Below are positions 1 through 9,793 of a stretch of 64,000 bases of DNA, in pieces. Every line of letters starts with the position of its first letter. The first letter of the stretch is position 1. The stretch spans positions 62,001 to 126,000 of the forward strand of contig NZ_WBYM01000002.1 of NCBI RefSeq assembly GCF_013283365.1, given 5' to 3'. The notes under the pieces are model-generated. The model made no database searches, was not told the DNA's origin, and worked only from the letters and a program-made list of their open reading frames with translations. A program made the position numbers and the translations under genes. This DNA comes from Marinobacterium sp. xm-d-530 (lineage in GTDB: Bacteria > Pseudomonadota > Gammaproteobacteria > Pseudomonadales > Balneatricaceae).

Positions 1-2
1 CC

Positions 3-1319
3 TACTGGGGTTTTGAGATTCCTGACGCCCCTGGAAAATATTTCTACGTTTGGTTGGACGCTCCAATCGGCTACATGGCGAGCTTTAAAAATTGGGCGGA
101 TAAAAATGGTGTCGATTTCGATGAGTACTGGTCAGAAGATAGCAGCGCTGAACTCTACCACTTCATCGGTAAAGACATCGCCTACTTCCACACCCTATTC
201 TGGCCTGCTGAACTGCATGGTGCTGGATTTAGAACACCGACAGGCGTGTTCTGCCATGGTTTCCTAACGGTCGATGGACAGAAGATGTCTAAGTCTCGTG
301 GCACCTTTATTATGGCCGAGACCTACCTGAAACACCTACGTCCAGAGTATCTACGCTACTACTTTGCAGCGAAACTGGGCTCAGGTATTGATGACATCGA
401 CTTAAGCTTAGAGGACTTCCGTCTTCGTGTTAACGCCGATCTAGTGAACAAAGTCATCAACATTGCGAGCCGTTGTGCAGGATTTATCACTAAGAAATTT
501 GATGGCCAACTGGATAGCACGTTGGCTGAACCAGAGCTCTATAACGAAGCGATTACCGCTGGTGAATCGATTGCAAATGCTTATGAAAAGCGCGAGTACG
601 CCAAAGCGATGCGCGAAATCATGGCATTAGCCGATAAAGCCAACCAGTATATTGATGCAGCTGAGCCATGGGTATTGGCTAAGCAGGAAGGTAAAGAGGC
701 AGAGGTTCAAGCCTGCTGTACCATGGGTATTAACCTATTCCGAGTGATCATCAGCTACTTAACTCCAGTTCTTCCAGAGGTATCTGAACAAGCTAAAGGC
801 TTCCTTAATATTGAAAGCTTTGCTTGGGATGAGATTCAAACACCTCTACTGGACCATAAGATCAACAAGTTTAAGCCGCTTATGCAGCGTGTAGAGCCTG
901 AAAAGATCGAGGCGGTCATCGAAGATTCAAAACAGAATCTACAAGCCGCTGCGCCTGTTAAAAAGGCTGAGCCTAGTAAAGAGCCCATTGCTGAGACCAT
1001 CGAGTTTCCAGACTTTGCCAAAGTCGATCTTCGTGTCGCTCGCATCGCTAAAGCTGAGCATGTTGAAGGTGCTGACAAACTCCTTCGATTGACGCTTGAT
1101 CTAGGCGATGAGACACGCAATGTCTTTGCAGGTATCAAATCGGCCTATGCTCCAGAAGATTTGGAAGGCAAACTGACCGTTATGGTCGCTAACCTTGCAC
1201 CGCGTAAGATGAAGTTTGGAATGTCCGAGGGGATGGTACTAGCGGCTGGACCTGGCGGTAAGGATCTTTGGATATTAGAACCCCATGCCGGCGCTCAGCC
1301 AGGAATGCGCATCATGTAA
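3..1319 (+). CDS. metG: methionine--tRNA ligase, 3' part (5' end outside window)
   Basis: Charges tRNA-Met with methionine in the cytoplasm. The reading frame is open from base 3, so the gene starts before the window; the catalytic core runs in with a [12 protein letters not shown] segment typical of MetRS. The KMSKS signature is at 282-296. An anticodon-binding helical domain follows, then an Ala/Glu/Lys linker, and from about 1015 a C-terminal tRNA-binding/dimerisation OB-fold (VDLRVARI...) as in the long, dimeric E. coli-type enzyme. The TTG at 54 is internal and not a start. A strong terminator follows 28 bases after the stop. The rsx operon, which often sits near metG in related bacteria, is 24 kb away here. 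Confidence 0.97.
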   Translation, partial: YWGFEIPDAPGKYFYVWLDAPIGYMASFKNWADKNGVDFDEYWSEDSSAELYHFIGKDIAYFHTLFWPAELHGAGFRTPTGVFCHGFLTVDGQKMSKSRGTFIMAETYLKHLRPEYLRYYFAAKLGSGIDDIDLSLEDFRLRVNADLVNKVINIASRCAGFITKKFDGQLDSTLAEPELYNEAITAGESIANAYEKREYAKAMREIMALADKANQYIDAAEPWVLAKQEGKEAEVQACCTMGINLFRVIISYLTPVLPEVSEQAKGFLNIESFAWDEIQTPLLDHKINKFKPLMQRVEPEKIEAVIEDSKQNLQAAAPVKKAEPSKEPIAETIEFPDFAKVDLRVARIAKAEHVEGADKLLRLTLDLGDETRNVFAGIKSAYAPEDLEGKLTVMVANLAPRKMKFGMSEGMVLAAGPGGKDLWILEPHAGAQPGMRIM

Positions 1320-1346
1320 GCCCTGTTTTCGAACAGTGCGTCTTTT

Positions 1347-1373
1347 TAAAAAGGAGCTTCGGCTCCTTTTTTA
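1347..1373 (+). terminator. intrinsic terminator after metG
   Basis: An AAGGAGC / GCTCCTT stem with a UUCG-type tetraloop is followed by a run of T. The A-run on the left side mirrors it. It closes the metG transcript. Confidence 0.9.
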
Positions 1374-1629
1374 TTACCTCTTGTTGATTAAATTACATCC
1401 CAATAAGAAGAGAATTAAGCTAAATCTTAAGCATCCTGAAAAATTTTAATAATCCGTATAAGTTAATTCAGTTTGGTTATTAATAACTTTCGTAGTAGAT
1501 TATAAAGATTAGTTTTAGGTTAATTCTATTTAGTTATGGAATGGCCATATTATATAGGCTTAGCTTCTATGCTGAGCCAGGGTTATCAACAGCCATCCTC
1601 GGGTGGATACTATAAGAGAGGTGAAATCG
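1374..1629 (+). promoter_or_regulatory. AT-rich leader and presumed promoter region of pntAB
   Basis: This 256-base stretch has no gene. It is much richer in A+T than its flanks. It contains a perfect 12-base palindrome GTTATTAATAAC (1476-1487), a candidate operator. Nearer the gene is a leader hairpin whose arms GGCTTAGC (1557-1564) and GCTGAGCC (1571-1578) pair with one G-U. A TATATAGG-like -10 candidate lies near 1551, but no convincing -35 box could be assigned. AGAGG before the ATG at 1630 is the ribosome-binding site. Confidence 0.5.
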
Positions 1630-3195
1630 ATGAGAATCGGTGTACCCCGCGAGAACGAAGAAGGCGAAAAACGCGTCGCCCTCACTCCAGACGTTGCAGT
1701 TAAAATGCAAAAGCTGGGTTTCGACATCTCGATGGAAAGCGGCGCTGGCGCAGATGCTAGCTATGCGGACGAAGAGTATGAGAAAGCTGGTGTAGAGATC
1801 ATTAAAGATCCTAAAGAGCTATGGGGTAATTCAGACATTATCCTGAAGGTTCGCCCACCTAAAGCCCACCCTGAACTTGGTTTCAATGGCGTAGAGTTGA
1901 TGAAGAAGGATCAAACCATCATCAGCTTCCTATACCCAGCGATGAACCCTGAGATGCTCAAAGAGATGGCTGATCATGGTATCAATGCACTGGCTATGGA
2001 CTCTGTACCACGTATTTCACGTGCACAGAAGATGGACGCCCTATCTTCAATGGCTAACATCGCGGGTTACCGTGCTGTTGTTGAAGCAGCGCAGCATTTC
2101 GGTCGCTTCTTCACTGGTCAGATCACCGCAGCAGGTCGAATCAACCCAGCTAAAGTACTGGTTATCGGTGCCGGTGTTGCCGGTCTTGCCGCTATCGGTG
2201 CTGCGAAAGGCATGGGTGCCATTGTTCGTGCATTTGATACTCGCCCTGAGGTTAAAGAGCAAGTTGAGTCGATGGATGCTGAATTCCTGATGCTCGATTT
2301 CGAAGATGACGAAGATGGCAGCGGTTCTGGCGGTTACGCTAAGACCATGAGCCCTGAGTTCATCAAAGCAGAGATGGATCTATTCGCGGCTCAGGCTGCA
2401 GAAGTGGATATCATTATCACTACCGCACTGATCCCTGGCAAAGAGGCACCTGAGCTGATCACTGAGCGTATGGTCGCTAACATGAAGCCTGGCTCTGTCA
2501 TTGTTGACCTTGCAGCGGAAGCGGGTGGTAACTGTAAACTTACCGTCGCTAACGAAGTGGTTAAGAAGCACGATGTCACTATCATCGGCTACACCAACCT
2601 ACCGAGCCGTCTTGCAGCGCAATCCTCTCAGCTCTATGCAACTAACATGTTGAACCTGTTGACTGAACTTTGCCCAGAGAAAAACGGCGAAATCGACATC
2701 AACATGGAAGACGAGGTGATTCGTGGTGCGACGGTTGTCAAAGAGGGCAACATCACTTGGCCACCACCAGCGCCTCGTATCTCGCTTGCACCTAAAGAGG
2801 ACGTCGGCCTTAAAGCGAAGCAAGAGCTTGAGCCAGAGGTTGAAAAACCGGCTCACCCACTTGCGTTCCTGATCCCTCTACTGATCGCCGGTGGCGCTCT
2901 ATTTGGATTGGGTTCTGTTGCTCCACCTGAGTTCATTGGCCACCTAACCGTATTCGTATTGTCATGTTTTATCGGATACATGGTTATCTGGGGCGTATCG
3001 CACTCACTGCACACACCATTGATGTCTGTCACCAACGCAATCAGTTCCATTATTGTGATTGGCGCTTTAATTCAGATCTCAAGTGACAATCCAGTGGTGA
3101 TGGCGCTTGCCGGATTGGCTGTGTTCATTACCAGCATCAACATTGTGGGCGGTTTCGCCGTAACACAACGCATGCTTCGCATGTTTAGGAAGTAA
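1630..3195 (+). CDS. pntA: NAD(P)(+) transhydrogenase subunit alpha
   Basis: Alpha subunit of the proton-translocating transhydrogenase in the inner membrane, which moves hydride from NADH to NADP+ using the proton gradient. The 521-residue product matches the E. coli-type fused subunit: an NAD-binding domain I with the RVALTP and [18 protein letters not shown] Rossmann signatures (about residues 1-390), and a C-terminal block of about four membrane helices (about 420-515). The frame is open nine codons upstream to 1603, but ATG 1630 is preferred because AGAGGTG lies just ahead and [16 protein letters not shown] is the conserved N-terminus. Its stop overlaps the Shine-Dalgarno of pntB. Confidence 0.97.
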   Translation: MRIGVPRENEEGEKRVALTPDVAVKMQKLGFDISMESGAGADASYADEEYEKAGVEIIKDPKELWGNSDIILKVRPPKAHPELGFNGVELMKKDQTIISFLYPAMNPEMLKEMADHGINALAMDSVPRISRAQKMDALSSMANIAGYRAVVEAAQHFGRFFTGQITAAGRINPAKVLVIGAGVAGLAAIGAAKGMGAIVRAFDTRPEVKEQVESMDAEFLMLDFEDDEDGSGSGGYAKTMSPEFIKAEMDLFAAQAAEVDIIITTALIPGKEAPELITERMVANMKPGSVIVDLAAEAGGNCKLTVANEVVKKHDVTIIGYTNLPSRLAAQSSQLYATNMLNLLTELCPEKNGEIDINMEDEVIRGATVVKEGNITWPPPAPRISLAPKEDVGLKAKQELEPEVEKPAHPLAFLIPLLIAGGALFGLGSVAPPEFIGHLTVFVLSCFIGYMVIWGVSHSLHTPLMSVTNAISSIIVIGALIQISSDNPVVMALAGLAVFITSINIVGGFAVTQRMLRMFRK

Positions 3196-3206
3196 GGAGA
3201 TAATCG

Positions 3207-4601
3207 ATGACTTCAGGAATTATTACAGCTTCCTACATTGCAGCCAGCGCCCTGTTTATCATGGCACTAGGCGGTCTTGCGCATCAGGAGTCTGCACGTC
3301 GCGGTAACTTCTATGGCATGCTGGGTATGGCGATTGCTGTCGGTGTTACCATCGTTGGCCTAGTCTCTAACAACTACGGACTTCTGGTCGGTGGTATTGT
3401 TGTCGGTGGTATCATTGGCTACATTCTGGCGCAACGTGTAGAAATGACCTCTATGCCTGAGCTAGTGGCGATTCTTCACAGCCTTGTGGGCCTAGCAGCC
3501 GTATTTGTGGGTTGGGCGAATGCTCTAGAGCATGCACCACTCACCGGTGTTGCTCAGTCGATTCACGCCGTTGAAACCTACCTTGGCATTCTGATCGGTG
3601 CGATGACCTTCTCTGGTTCCGTCATGGCTTACTTGAAACTAAGCGGGAAGATTGGCGGACGCCCTCTTCAACTACCAGGTCGTCACCTATTCAACATTGC
3701 ACTCGGTGTGATCGCTTTATACTTCATGATTCAGTACATGGATACAGCGGCAACTGGCGGTGTCTTTGAATTGACGGTTATGACCATCATCGCACTGGTA
3801 TTTGGTGTGCACATGGTGGCAGCGATCGGTGGTGCTGATATGCCTGTTGTAGTCTCAATGCTGAACAGCTACTCAGGTTGGGCTGCTGCAGCGATGGGCT
3901 TCATGCTAGGTAACGATCTACTCATCGTCGTCGGTGCTCTAGTCGGTTCAAGTGGTGCTATCCTCTCTTACATCATGTGTAAGGCGATGAACCGCAAGTT
4001 CCTAAACGTAATCTTTGGTGGTATTGGTCAGAAAGCTTCAAGCGGTGGTCCAGCAGGCCCTGCGGGTAATGCTGAAGACATTCGCTCGGTTGAATCGGAT
4101 GAAGCGGCAGACATGCTTCTTAACGCTAAAGAGGTCATGATCCTACCAGGTTACGGTATGGCGGTTGCTCAGGCTCAACACACCGTATTCGAGATCACTA
4201 AGAAACTTCGCGACAAAGGCATCAACGTTCGCTTTGGTATTCACCCTGTAGCGGGTCGTATGCCTGGTCACATGAACGTACTGCTTGCTGAAGCGAAAGT
4301 ACCTTATGACATCGTTTACGAGATGGAAGAGATCAACGAAGACTTCCCTAACGTTGACGTATCTATCGTTATCGGTGCCAACGACATCGTCAACCCTGCA
4401 GCACAGGAAGTACCAGACAGCCCTATCGCAGGTATGCCTGTACTTGAGCCTTGGAACGGTAAACAGACCATTGTCATGAAACGTTCTATGGGTACTGGTT
4501 ATGCGGGTGTCGATAACCCACTCTTCTACAAAGAGAACACACGCATGCTATTCGGTGATGCTAAAGAGCGTTTGGATCAAATCCTTAAAGCGATTAGCTA
4601 A
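3207..4601 (+). CDS. pntB: NAD(P)(+) transhydrogenase subunit beta
   Basis: Beta subunit of the membrane transhydrogenase, 464 residues, the usual length. About eight to nine membrane helices fill residues 1-260, carrying the proton path (domain II). The C-terminal NADP(H)-binding domain III (about 285-464) has [33 protein letters not shown] and the [16 protein letters not shown] segment. AAGGAGA at 3194-3200 is an excellent ribosome-binding site and includes the pntA stop, so the two subunits are translationally linked. A terminator follows. Confidence 0.97.
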   Translation: MTSGIITASYIAASALFIMALGGLAHQESARRGNFYGMLGMAIAVGVTIVGLVSNNYGLLVGGIVVGGIIGYILAQRVEMTSMPELVAILHSLVGLAAVFVGWANALEHAPLTGVAQSIHAVETYLGILIGAMTFSGSVMAYLKLSGKIGGRPLQLPGRHLFNIALGVIALYFMIQYMDTAATGGVFELTVMTIIALVFGVHMVAAIGGADMPVVVSMLNSYSGWAAAAMGFMLGNDLLIVVGALVGSSGAILSYIMCKAMNRKFLNVIFGGIGQKASSGGPAGPAGNAEDIRSVESDEAADMLLNAKEVMILPGYGMAVAQAQHTVFEITKKLRDKGINVRFGIHPVAGRMPGHMNVLLAEAKVPYDIVYEMEEINEDFPNVDVSIVIGANDIVNPAAQEVPDSPIAGMPVLEPWNGKQTIVMKRSMGTGYAGVDNPLFYKENTRMLFGDAKERLDQILKAIS

Positions 4602-4616
4602 TCCAGAGTTGATACT

Positions 4617-4646
4617 AAAACGGCACCCTCGGGTGCCGTTTTTTTT
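4617..4646 (+). terminator. terminator between pntB and the convergent DUF6482 gene
   Basis: Stem CGGCACCC / GGGTGCCG with a run of eight T on the plus side and four A on the other. It serves pntAB and, read from the other strand, may also stop the convergent gene, whose stop codon lies in it. Confidence 0.9.
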
Positions 4647-4956
4647 ATGAGTAATCATTATCAGGAAGGCTGATATCAACCAGCAGAGGTTCAACCTTGT
4701 CGCCCTGCAACCCAATCATTTCGTCATAATAGGATTGATGCTCTAGCACCGCCCTTTCAACCCTTAATCCTTTGAACGGAATCTTGGCCGCTAGCTGAGA
4801 TCGAAACACCTGAGGGCGCCCAGTGTCGTCAACTAGGGTTGATTGCCCAGTCTCAGTCGTTAATTGAACCAGATAGTGTTCACATTCAAAGGACTTCAAT
4901 CTCAATTCAGATATAACCGGACGCTCACGATTGAGCTGCTCGATAGTTACTTTCAT
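4645..4956 (-). CDS. DUF6482 family small protein
   Basis: A 103-residue cytoplasmic protein of unknown function. The N-terminal half holds ISELRLKSFECEHYLVQL and a short TLVDDTGRPQVFRS segment, and the C-terminal half holds HQSYYDEMIGL. This order of motifs (a beta-rich core, a 'D..G....RS' turn, then a '.S..YDEM.G' segment) is what I recall for the DUF6482 family of pseudomonads and relatives. The family match is from memory, not a search. It has no signal peptide or membrane helix. It stands alone, convergent with pntB and divergent from the J-protein gene. Confidence 0.7.
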   Translation of the reverse strand: MKVTIEQLNRERPVISELRLKSFECEHYLVQLTTETGQSTLVDDTGRPQVFRSQLAAKIPFKGLRVERAVLEHQSYYDEMIGLQGDKVEPLLVDISLPDNDYS

Positions 4957-5061
4957 ATGGCTTCCTTAAATCTACTTTTCAGGTTACGTCAGCTATACTC
5001 TTTCGGACCAAGCATTCATGCCAAACCTTCAAACCCAATATAAGTACAGAGACAAGACCTT

Positions 5062-5523
5062 GTGAATCCAATCTCTTTTATTGCTGTCGTTATACTGATT
5101 CTGCTGATACTCGGCTGGGTGAGATCTAAACCCAAAGAGCATCGACGCAGAGCTTGGCTTCAAGCCGGACTCATCACCCTAGCGCTGGTGATGCTCTTTT
5201 TAGCCATTACCGGCAGGATGCACTGGCTAGGCGCTCTGATTGCCGGCCTACTTCCCTTTGTTAAAAGTGCGTTTCCCTGGTTGCTGCGCCTACTCCCTTT
5301 TCTAAGGGCTCGACGCCAGCAACAAAAGAACAGCCCTAAACCCTCCGGAAACCCAAGCAAACAGGAGGCCTATGAAATATTGGGTCTTAAAGAGGGAGCA
5401 TCAAAAGAGGAGATCCTTGCTGCGCATAAGCGATTGATGCAAAAAGCCCACCCTGATCGCGGTGGCAGTGATTGGCTTGCCTCTCGCATTAACTCGGCCA
5501 AAGAGACGCTTCTAAAGGACTAA
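5062..5523 (+). CDS. membrane-anchored J-domain protein
   Basis: Probable co-chaperone that recruits DnaK to the inner membrane. Two or three hydrophobic helices lie at about residues 3-18, 31-50 and 54-80, followed by a basic RARRQQQ stretch. The last 55 residues form a short J domain, starting YEILGLKEGASKEEI and carrying the essential HPD loop (KAHPDRGG). This layout, with anchors first and a minimal J domain last, resembles the Pam18/TIM14 type rather than DnaJ itself. The start is a GTG with only a weak ribosome-binding site. The MOSC gene follows after six bases, so the two are probably co-transcribed. Confidence 0.85.
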   Translation: MNPISFIAVVILILLILGWVRSKPKEHRRRAWLQAGLITLALVMLFLAITGRMHWLGALIAGLLPFVKSAFPWLLRLLPFLRARRQQQKNSPKPSGNPSKQEAYEILGLKEGASKEEILAAHKRLMQKAHPDRGGSDWLASRINSAKETLLKD

Positions 5524-5529
5524 CCAGAG

Positions 5530-6333
5530 ATGAAACTCGTCGACATCATCCGCTACCCGATCAAGTCGGGTCAGGCCGTGCATTTAGAGCAAGCGAACAT
5601 AGAAACTAAAGGGATCGTTGGCGACCGTCGTTTCATGCTAGCGGAAGAGGATGGGCGGTTTATAACAGCTAGAAAAGATCCGATTCTGCTGGATCTGAAC
5701 ATCGAGTCAGACGGTCAGACTCTCTCTATCCTCTACAAAAACAAGATGATTGCGAAGGGTGATTTCAGCTCATCGGAGAGACTCAGCGTCACTGTTTGGA
5801 GTCGGATTACCTCAGTACAACGAATCAGGCTCAATAATAAGACGCTGGATTCCCTGTTCGAACGCAAAGTCTGCCTAGTGTTTAACGACAGTCAGGCAAC
5901 AGAACTTGCAGAAAAGCGCTATGAGTGGGGCCCAATACTCAGTGATGGTTACCCTATTCTACTGACCAATACCGCCTCACTGGATGCACTTAACCATGCA
6001 TCAGGCGGGCTGTTTGAAATGGCTCGATTTAGACCTAACCTTGTCATCGACAGTTCAATACCCTGGATTGAAGATAGCTGGAGTCGGTTTCAAATCGGAG
6101 AGGCCATATTTGAACGTCGCAAGCCATGCGAACGCTGTGTTTTAGTCACACGCGATCCCATCACTGGATTGAAAGATAGCCATCAGGAACCGCTCCGCAC
6201 ACTGCAGGCAATTCACTCTGGACCGAATGGGGAGATCAACTTTGGCCAAAATATTAGCTTGGTAAAGCCTGGAAAGGTCTCTCTTGGGGATAAAGTGACC
6301 CTAGTCGATGAACTGGGACACCCTATGTCGTAA
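5530..6333 (+). CDS. MOSC domain protein with N-terminal beta barrel (YcbX-like, no ferredoxin domain)
   Basis: A 267-residue protein with an N-terminal MOSC beta-barrel (YPIKSGQAVHLEQANIETKGIVGDRRFML at the start) and a MOSC domain in the second half. The second half includes RFRPNLVID, a conserved cysteine pair KPCERCVLVTRDP (likely the molybdenum-cofactor sulfur-handling site) and NFGQNISLV near the end. E. coli YcbX has the same core plus a C-terminal 2Fe-2S ferredoxin; that part is absent here. YcbX and mARC proteins reduce N-hydroxylated bases, so that is the likeliest type of role, but the partner is unknown. Its last 33 bases overlap the 3' end of the convergent tmcA. Confidence 0.88.
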   Translation: MKLVDIIRYPIKSGQAVHLEQANIETKGIVGDRRFMLAEEDGRFITARKDPILLDLNIESDGQTLSILYKNKMIAKGDFSSSERLSVTVWSRITSVQRIRLNNKTLDSLFERKVCLVFNDSQATELAEKRYEWGPILSDGYPILLTNTASLDALNHASGGLFEMARFRPNLVIDSSIPWIEDSWSRFQIGEAIFERRKPCERCVLVTRDPITGLKDSHQEPLRTLQAIHSGPNGEINFGQNISLVKPGKVSLGDKVTLVDELGHPMS

Positions 6334-8229
6334 AGCCTTGAGTTGATGCTTGTTCGGTTTAAGTTCAAGGTGACCAACCTCGTTATGCGCAACCCCCTTA
6401 TCTAACAACTCAATCCAAGGTCTTACTAGTGTGAGTGGCGCACTGCCCTGAGCAAAGCGCTTTAAAGAGTCAATCTGATGAGACGATAAAGCTCTCTGCT
6501 CAAGCGTTTTAGGTAGAGCCTCAAAACCAACTGGCATTGCCGACCTCAACTCTCTCTCAATCTCAAATTGATAACGAGAAACTGCCTGCTCGCATAGAAA
6601 CTGAATATCGTCTGTGGCGTTGGCGTTTAACGCTTTCATAACCAGCAATGCGGGCTCACCCGCCACCGGATCGATACGATCGCCCATACGAATCGCTCTG
6701 TAGCCAGAAGCGTTCCAAAACTGCCACACCTCTTGGTATCCAGCAAAGCTAGCTCCCATGAAGTCGATCTGAGACGCAATCGCTTTCGCTTCAATAGAAC
6801 GGAGCATAGCTGCGGCAATGCCTGATCTTCTGAAATCTGGCACGACCGCAATACGTGCAATTCGCCAGAAGCGCTTGGTACCTAGTGTGACCATACCCTC
6901 AGAGAATATGAGTGTTTGCGGAAGTAGATTGCCATTTGGCCGTCGAACACCCTGAGCGATCGCCTCAGAGAGCTCAGCAGACAGCTCACCCTCTTCTGAA
7001 ATCCACGCAACACCAACCAACACTCCGCCCTGCACTGTCACGAAAATAGATTGCCCTGGGGAGTCGAGTAGAACTCGTAGGTCGTTGGGTGAGGTTCGGT
7101 AGTGAGCTAGGTGTAGAAGCTGATAGATCGCCTGTAATCGATCAGGATGGCTAACAAGGCCATCGAGTTCTAAACCATACACGCAGTCATCAAAGCCTGA
7201 GAACGCCTTAGACGGCTCGCCTTCAGTCAGAAACAGCAGTTCATTGATCGTCTCTTCAAGCTGATCCCCTTGAGACCATCGAACCGGTTCAGCCAGCTGG
7301 GAGTAGTTAACACCCTCTCGCTGTAGACCCAAACGTTGTAGAAAACGAAGAGAGAAACCACGCCCAAATCCTTCATAGCCATTAACCGTTGTCGAGACTG
7401 CTAGATGATTGGCAATTTCAACCAGTTGATCAAGCAGAGGCGTTGCAATCGCGGCGGCTTCATCAATCACCAACAGTCGAATATCGGGGTTGGTACGCAG
7501 CTCCTGTAAGGCTTCAGCAGGATGGAGGAAGCGCGGCTGAAACTCATCGCTCTGCTGATAGAGAGAGTAAACGGCGCGCTTATCCGGTGCCGTCACAATG
7601 ACCTGATTGGACTCCCAATCAGACTGTTTTAACGCATGGCCCAAAGCTGAGGATTTGCCGCGACCTCTGTCTGCTGTAATAACTCTGGTAGAGGTCGATA
7701 GAGACCAGTCATCAAGCAGGTTATCCACCACAGCCTGTTGGTCAGCAGTTAGGGCTATTGATTCAGATAATTGAGTGCTAGTTGTACTATTGAGCTCGAC
7801 GGCGTCAATATCACAAATAATATTACTACTATGATTTAAACTATTGATTAATAATTGTATGTAGTTTGAATAATAACTTTCAGACTGCCCCAAGGCTTGT
7901 AAAAACGGATCAGCATAATTGGGCCAAACAGACGCTTTAGGAGTGATCAAAATCAGTACACCAGGAGCCCGAACAAGGCCCGCCCCTTGGGCCAGAGCAT
8001 TAGGTGTGAAGCCGTCAAAAGCATTGAAGATAAGGTAGTCAATGGATTGACCAAGCTCTGTCGCTAATCGATCGGCTCTAATCGAACTAAAACCCTCTTG
8101 CGACTGACCGACTAACAACCCTTTCATAGAGTTGAGAGGGAGTTGATCCTTAAGCTGATTGATCGCCTGACCTGCCTCTACTTCTGACTCACACTGAAGC
8201 CAAACCAGTTTTCGATCGTTGATGGCCAC
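6301..8229 (-). CDS. tmcA: tRNA(Met) cytidine acetyltransferase TmcA
   Basis: Makes N4-acetylcytidine at the wobble base of elongator tRNA-Met using ATP and acetyl-CoA. The 642-residue protein (E. coli 671) has an N-terminal helicase-like part with Walker A ADRGRGKSS (about residues 185-195) and Walker B LLVIDEAAA (about 250-258), then a GNAT domain with VVPDFRRSGIAAAMLRSIE (about 455-475) and a C-terminal RNA-binding tail. It starts at GTG 8229, which shares its first G with the last base of the smrA stop (TAGTG), so the two genes are translationally coupled. An A+T-rich patch at about 7780-7870 encodes a poorly conserved Asn/Ser-rich linker. Confidence 0.95.
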   Translation of the reverse strand: MAINDRKLVWLQCESEVEAGQAINQLKDQLPLNSMKGLLVGQSQEGFSSIRADRLATELGQSIDYLIFNAFDGFTPNALAQGAGLVRAPGVLILITPKASVWPNYADPFLQALGQSESYYSNYIQLLINSLNHSSNIICDIDAVELNSTTSTQLSESIALTADQQAVVDNLLDDWSLSTSTRVITADRGRGKSSALGHALKQSDWESNQVIVTAPDKRAVYSLYQQSDEFQPRFLHPAEALQELRTNPDIRLLVIDEAAAIATPLLDQLVEIANHLAVSTTVNGYEGFGRGFSLRFLQRLGLQREGVNYSQLAEPVRWSQGDQLEETINELLFLTEGEPSKAFSGFDDCVYGLELDGLVSHPDRLQAIYQLLHLAHYRTSPNDLRVLLDSPGQSIFVTVQGGVLVGVAWISEEGELSAELSEAIAQGVRRPNGNLLPQTLIFSEGMVTLGTKRFWRIARIAVVPDFRRSGIAAAMLRSIEAKAIASQIDFMGASFAGYQEVWQFWNASGYRAIRMGDRIDPVAGEPALLVMKALNANATDDIQFLCEQAVSRYQFEIERELRSAMPVGFEALPKTLEQRALSSHQIDSLKRFAQGSAPLTLVRPWIELLDKGVAHNEVGHLELKPNKHQLKALRHRVSQFID

Positions 8230-8810
8230 TATCGATGACGCTCTAGATTGGCGAGGCGCTGCTCTTCATTCTTACGTAACAACAGATAGATCGCTGCAAG
8301 ACCCCCATGCTGGGGCTGACAGCTATGAAAGGCTAACACCTCATCAATGTTTGGCAGCCAGAGTGTCAGTGCACTTTTCATCTTGTTCTGAGGTGCCTGC
8401 AGATGCTTGCCACGTCCATGGGTAATCATGACTGTGCGTAGACCCAATCGGTAACACTCCTTTACAAAATTAGGCACCTCTTCACAGGCCTCAGAGAGCG
8501 TTCTGTTAATCAAATCAAGGCGCGCATCGACAGTGTATTTACCCAAACGGAGATTGCGATAGACCCCCTCTTGAACGCCATCGCGTTTCCACTCGACAGG
8601 GTCCAAGGGGTTCAACAGTTGATTGTCAGTAAATCGAAAGCGCTCATCAACCCCTTCGGCCTCACGTCGACGCTGTTCAAGAGCCTGCATATCACCACGT
8701 CTTAAGTGCTCGCGCGCAGAGACCTTAGCCTCTGCCTTAATCGGTTTAACTCCTTCACCTAGCATTAACGATGTGAAATCGTTTGTAATCTCTTGATCAG
8801 ACACACTCAT
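8229..8810 (-). CDS. smrA: Smr-domain DNA endonuclease (SmrA-like)
   Basis: Small MutS-related protein, 193 residues, without a MutS ATPase part. An N-terminal helical region (residues 1-80, charged) precedes the Smr domain (about 85-190), which carries LDLINRT, a THGRGKH core (about 127-133) and the typical C-terminal GGLAAIYLLLR strand-helix. Stand-alone Smr proteins of this type nick branched or mismatched DNA, or act on RNA at collided ribosomes; which applies here is unknown. It is first in a two-gene operon with tmcA (one-base overlap) and divergent from the gene at 8923. Confidence 0.9.
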   Translation of the reverse strand: MSVSDQEITNDFTSLMLGEGVKPIKAEAKVSAREHLRRGDMQALEQRRREAEGVDERFRFTDNQLLNPLDPVEWKRDGVQEGVYRNLRLGKYTVDARLDLINRTLSEACEEVPNFVKECYRLGLRTVMITHGRGKHLQAPQNKMKSALTLWLPNIDEVLAFHSCQPQHGGLAAIYLLLRKNEEQRLANLERHR

Positions 8811-8922
8811 TACCTCAAAACCGGCAGAAAGACTTTAAACCGGTCAATAAAGTGATTATTGTTGCTGTAATAACGAATAACAACCCTGATTCGAATCAGT
8901 CGCCTGTTAAGGACACACCACT

Positions 8923-9789
8923 ATGCAACGCGTCATTATCGCTCTTATTCTGATTATCATTGCAGTATCGACTTACCTTTTCCTGAACAAACCGGAAATA
9001 TCCACTGACTCCCAAACCGGCGAAAGTGTGCAACCACAAAGCACCCCCTCACAACAGCCCCTTGCAGAGACAGAAAAAGCGGCCAAAAAGGTCATTAAAA
9101 CACTGACCGAAGAGACCAAAGATGAAGCGCTCGATATTAAACAAGCGAATAACTTTGTTACCGGTGATCAACTGCTAGAACTACCCAACATGAAGAGTGA
9201 GGCCGCTCAAGTAGAGACCATTCAGACAGCTATGGAGGCCGCTGATGAGGCTCAAACCCAGGGTGTACAAACCTCAACCCTTGTTGTGAAGCAGCCACTC
9301 GTCAGCAATGAATCGGTGAAGCCTGATCAGATGATGAAACTCATCTCTGAAGACAATGTTATCAATACCAAAACACTGTCACCCGGAGACAAAATTCGTC
9401 TTAAAGAGCTTCTATCTAATCCCGACATCGCTGCCGGCAGTGTCTTCTACATTCATGCGGTAACCCCCAACGACATGCAAGGGCTCTGGGGCATATTGCA
9501 GCGTGGCCTTACCAACACCTTCCGTGAAGGGATCAAGCTCAGTGGTGAGAACGGACAAACGCTCATCGCAGAGATTCCAGAACTTGCTGACGAAGTGCTT
9601 GAGAATCAACGCTCCTCTTTCTTAGGCGAGTTCCTCTACTCTAAGGTGAACGACATCTACATTTACAACTACCAACAGGGAATGCTGGGTCAGGATCCAG
9701 ACCTGATTAAACCCGGTCAACAGTTGGTGATTGTTAGTTATAGTGAAGAGGAGCTGATTAAAATTTACCAACACTTCACACGAGGCTAA
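8923..9789 (+). CDS. membrane-anchored protein of unknown function with LysM-like C-terminus
   Basis: I do not recognise a characterised homologue. The 288-residue product has one N-terminal hydrophobic helix (about residues 3-21) that would anchor it in the inner membrane with the rest in the periplasm. An Ala/Glu/Gln-rich, probably extended region (25-120) follows, then a globular C-terminus. The C-terminus has FYIHAVTPNDMQGLWGIL and ends with DPDLIKPGQQLVIVSY, which closely resembles the closing strand of LysM peptidoglycan-binding repeats. A cell-wall role is therefore inferred. The GST gene follows after four bases, suggesting co-transcription. Confidence 0.65.
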   Translation: MQRVIIALILIIIAVSTYLFLNKPEISTDSQTGESVQPQSTPSQQPLAETEKAAKKVIKTLTEETKDEALDIKQANNFVTGDQLLELPNMKSEAAQVETIQTAMEAADEAQTQGVQTSTLVVKQPLVSNESVKPDQMMKLISEDNVINTKTLSPGDKIRLKELLSNPDIAAGSVFYIHAVTPNDMQGLWGILQRGLTNTFREGIKLSGENGQTLIAEIPELADEVLENQRSSFLGEFLYSKVNDIYIYNYQQGMLGQDPDLIKPGQQLVIVSYSEEELIKIYQHFTRG

Positions 9790-9793
9790 TCAG

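Noticed and set aside
7780-7870. A horizontally acquired insertion in tmcA, because of the A+T-rich patch
   Set aside because: The frame is continuous and the patch encodes a linker known to vary among TmcA proteins; composition alone is too weak.
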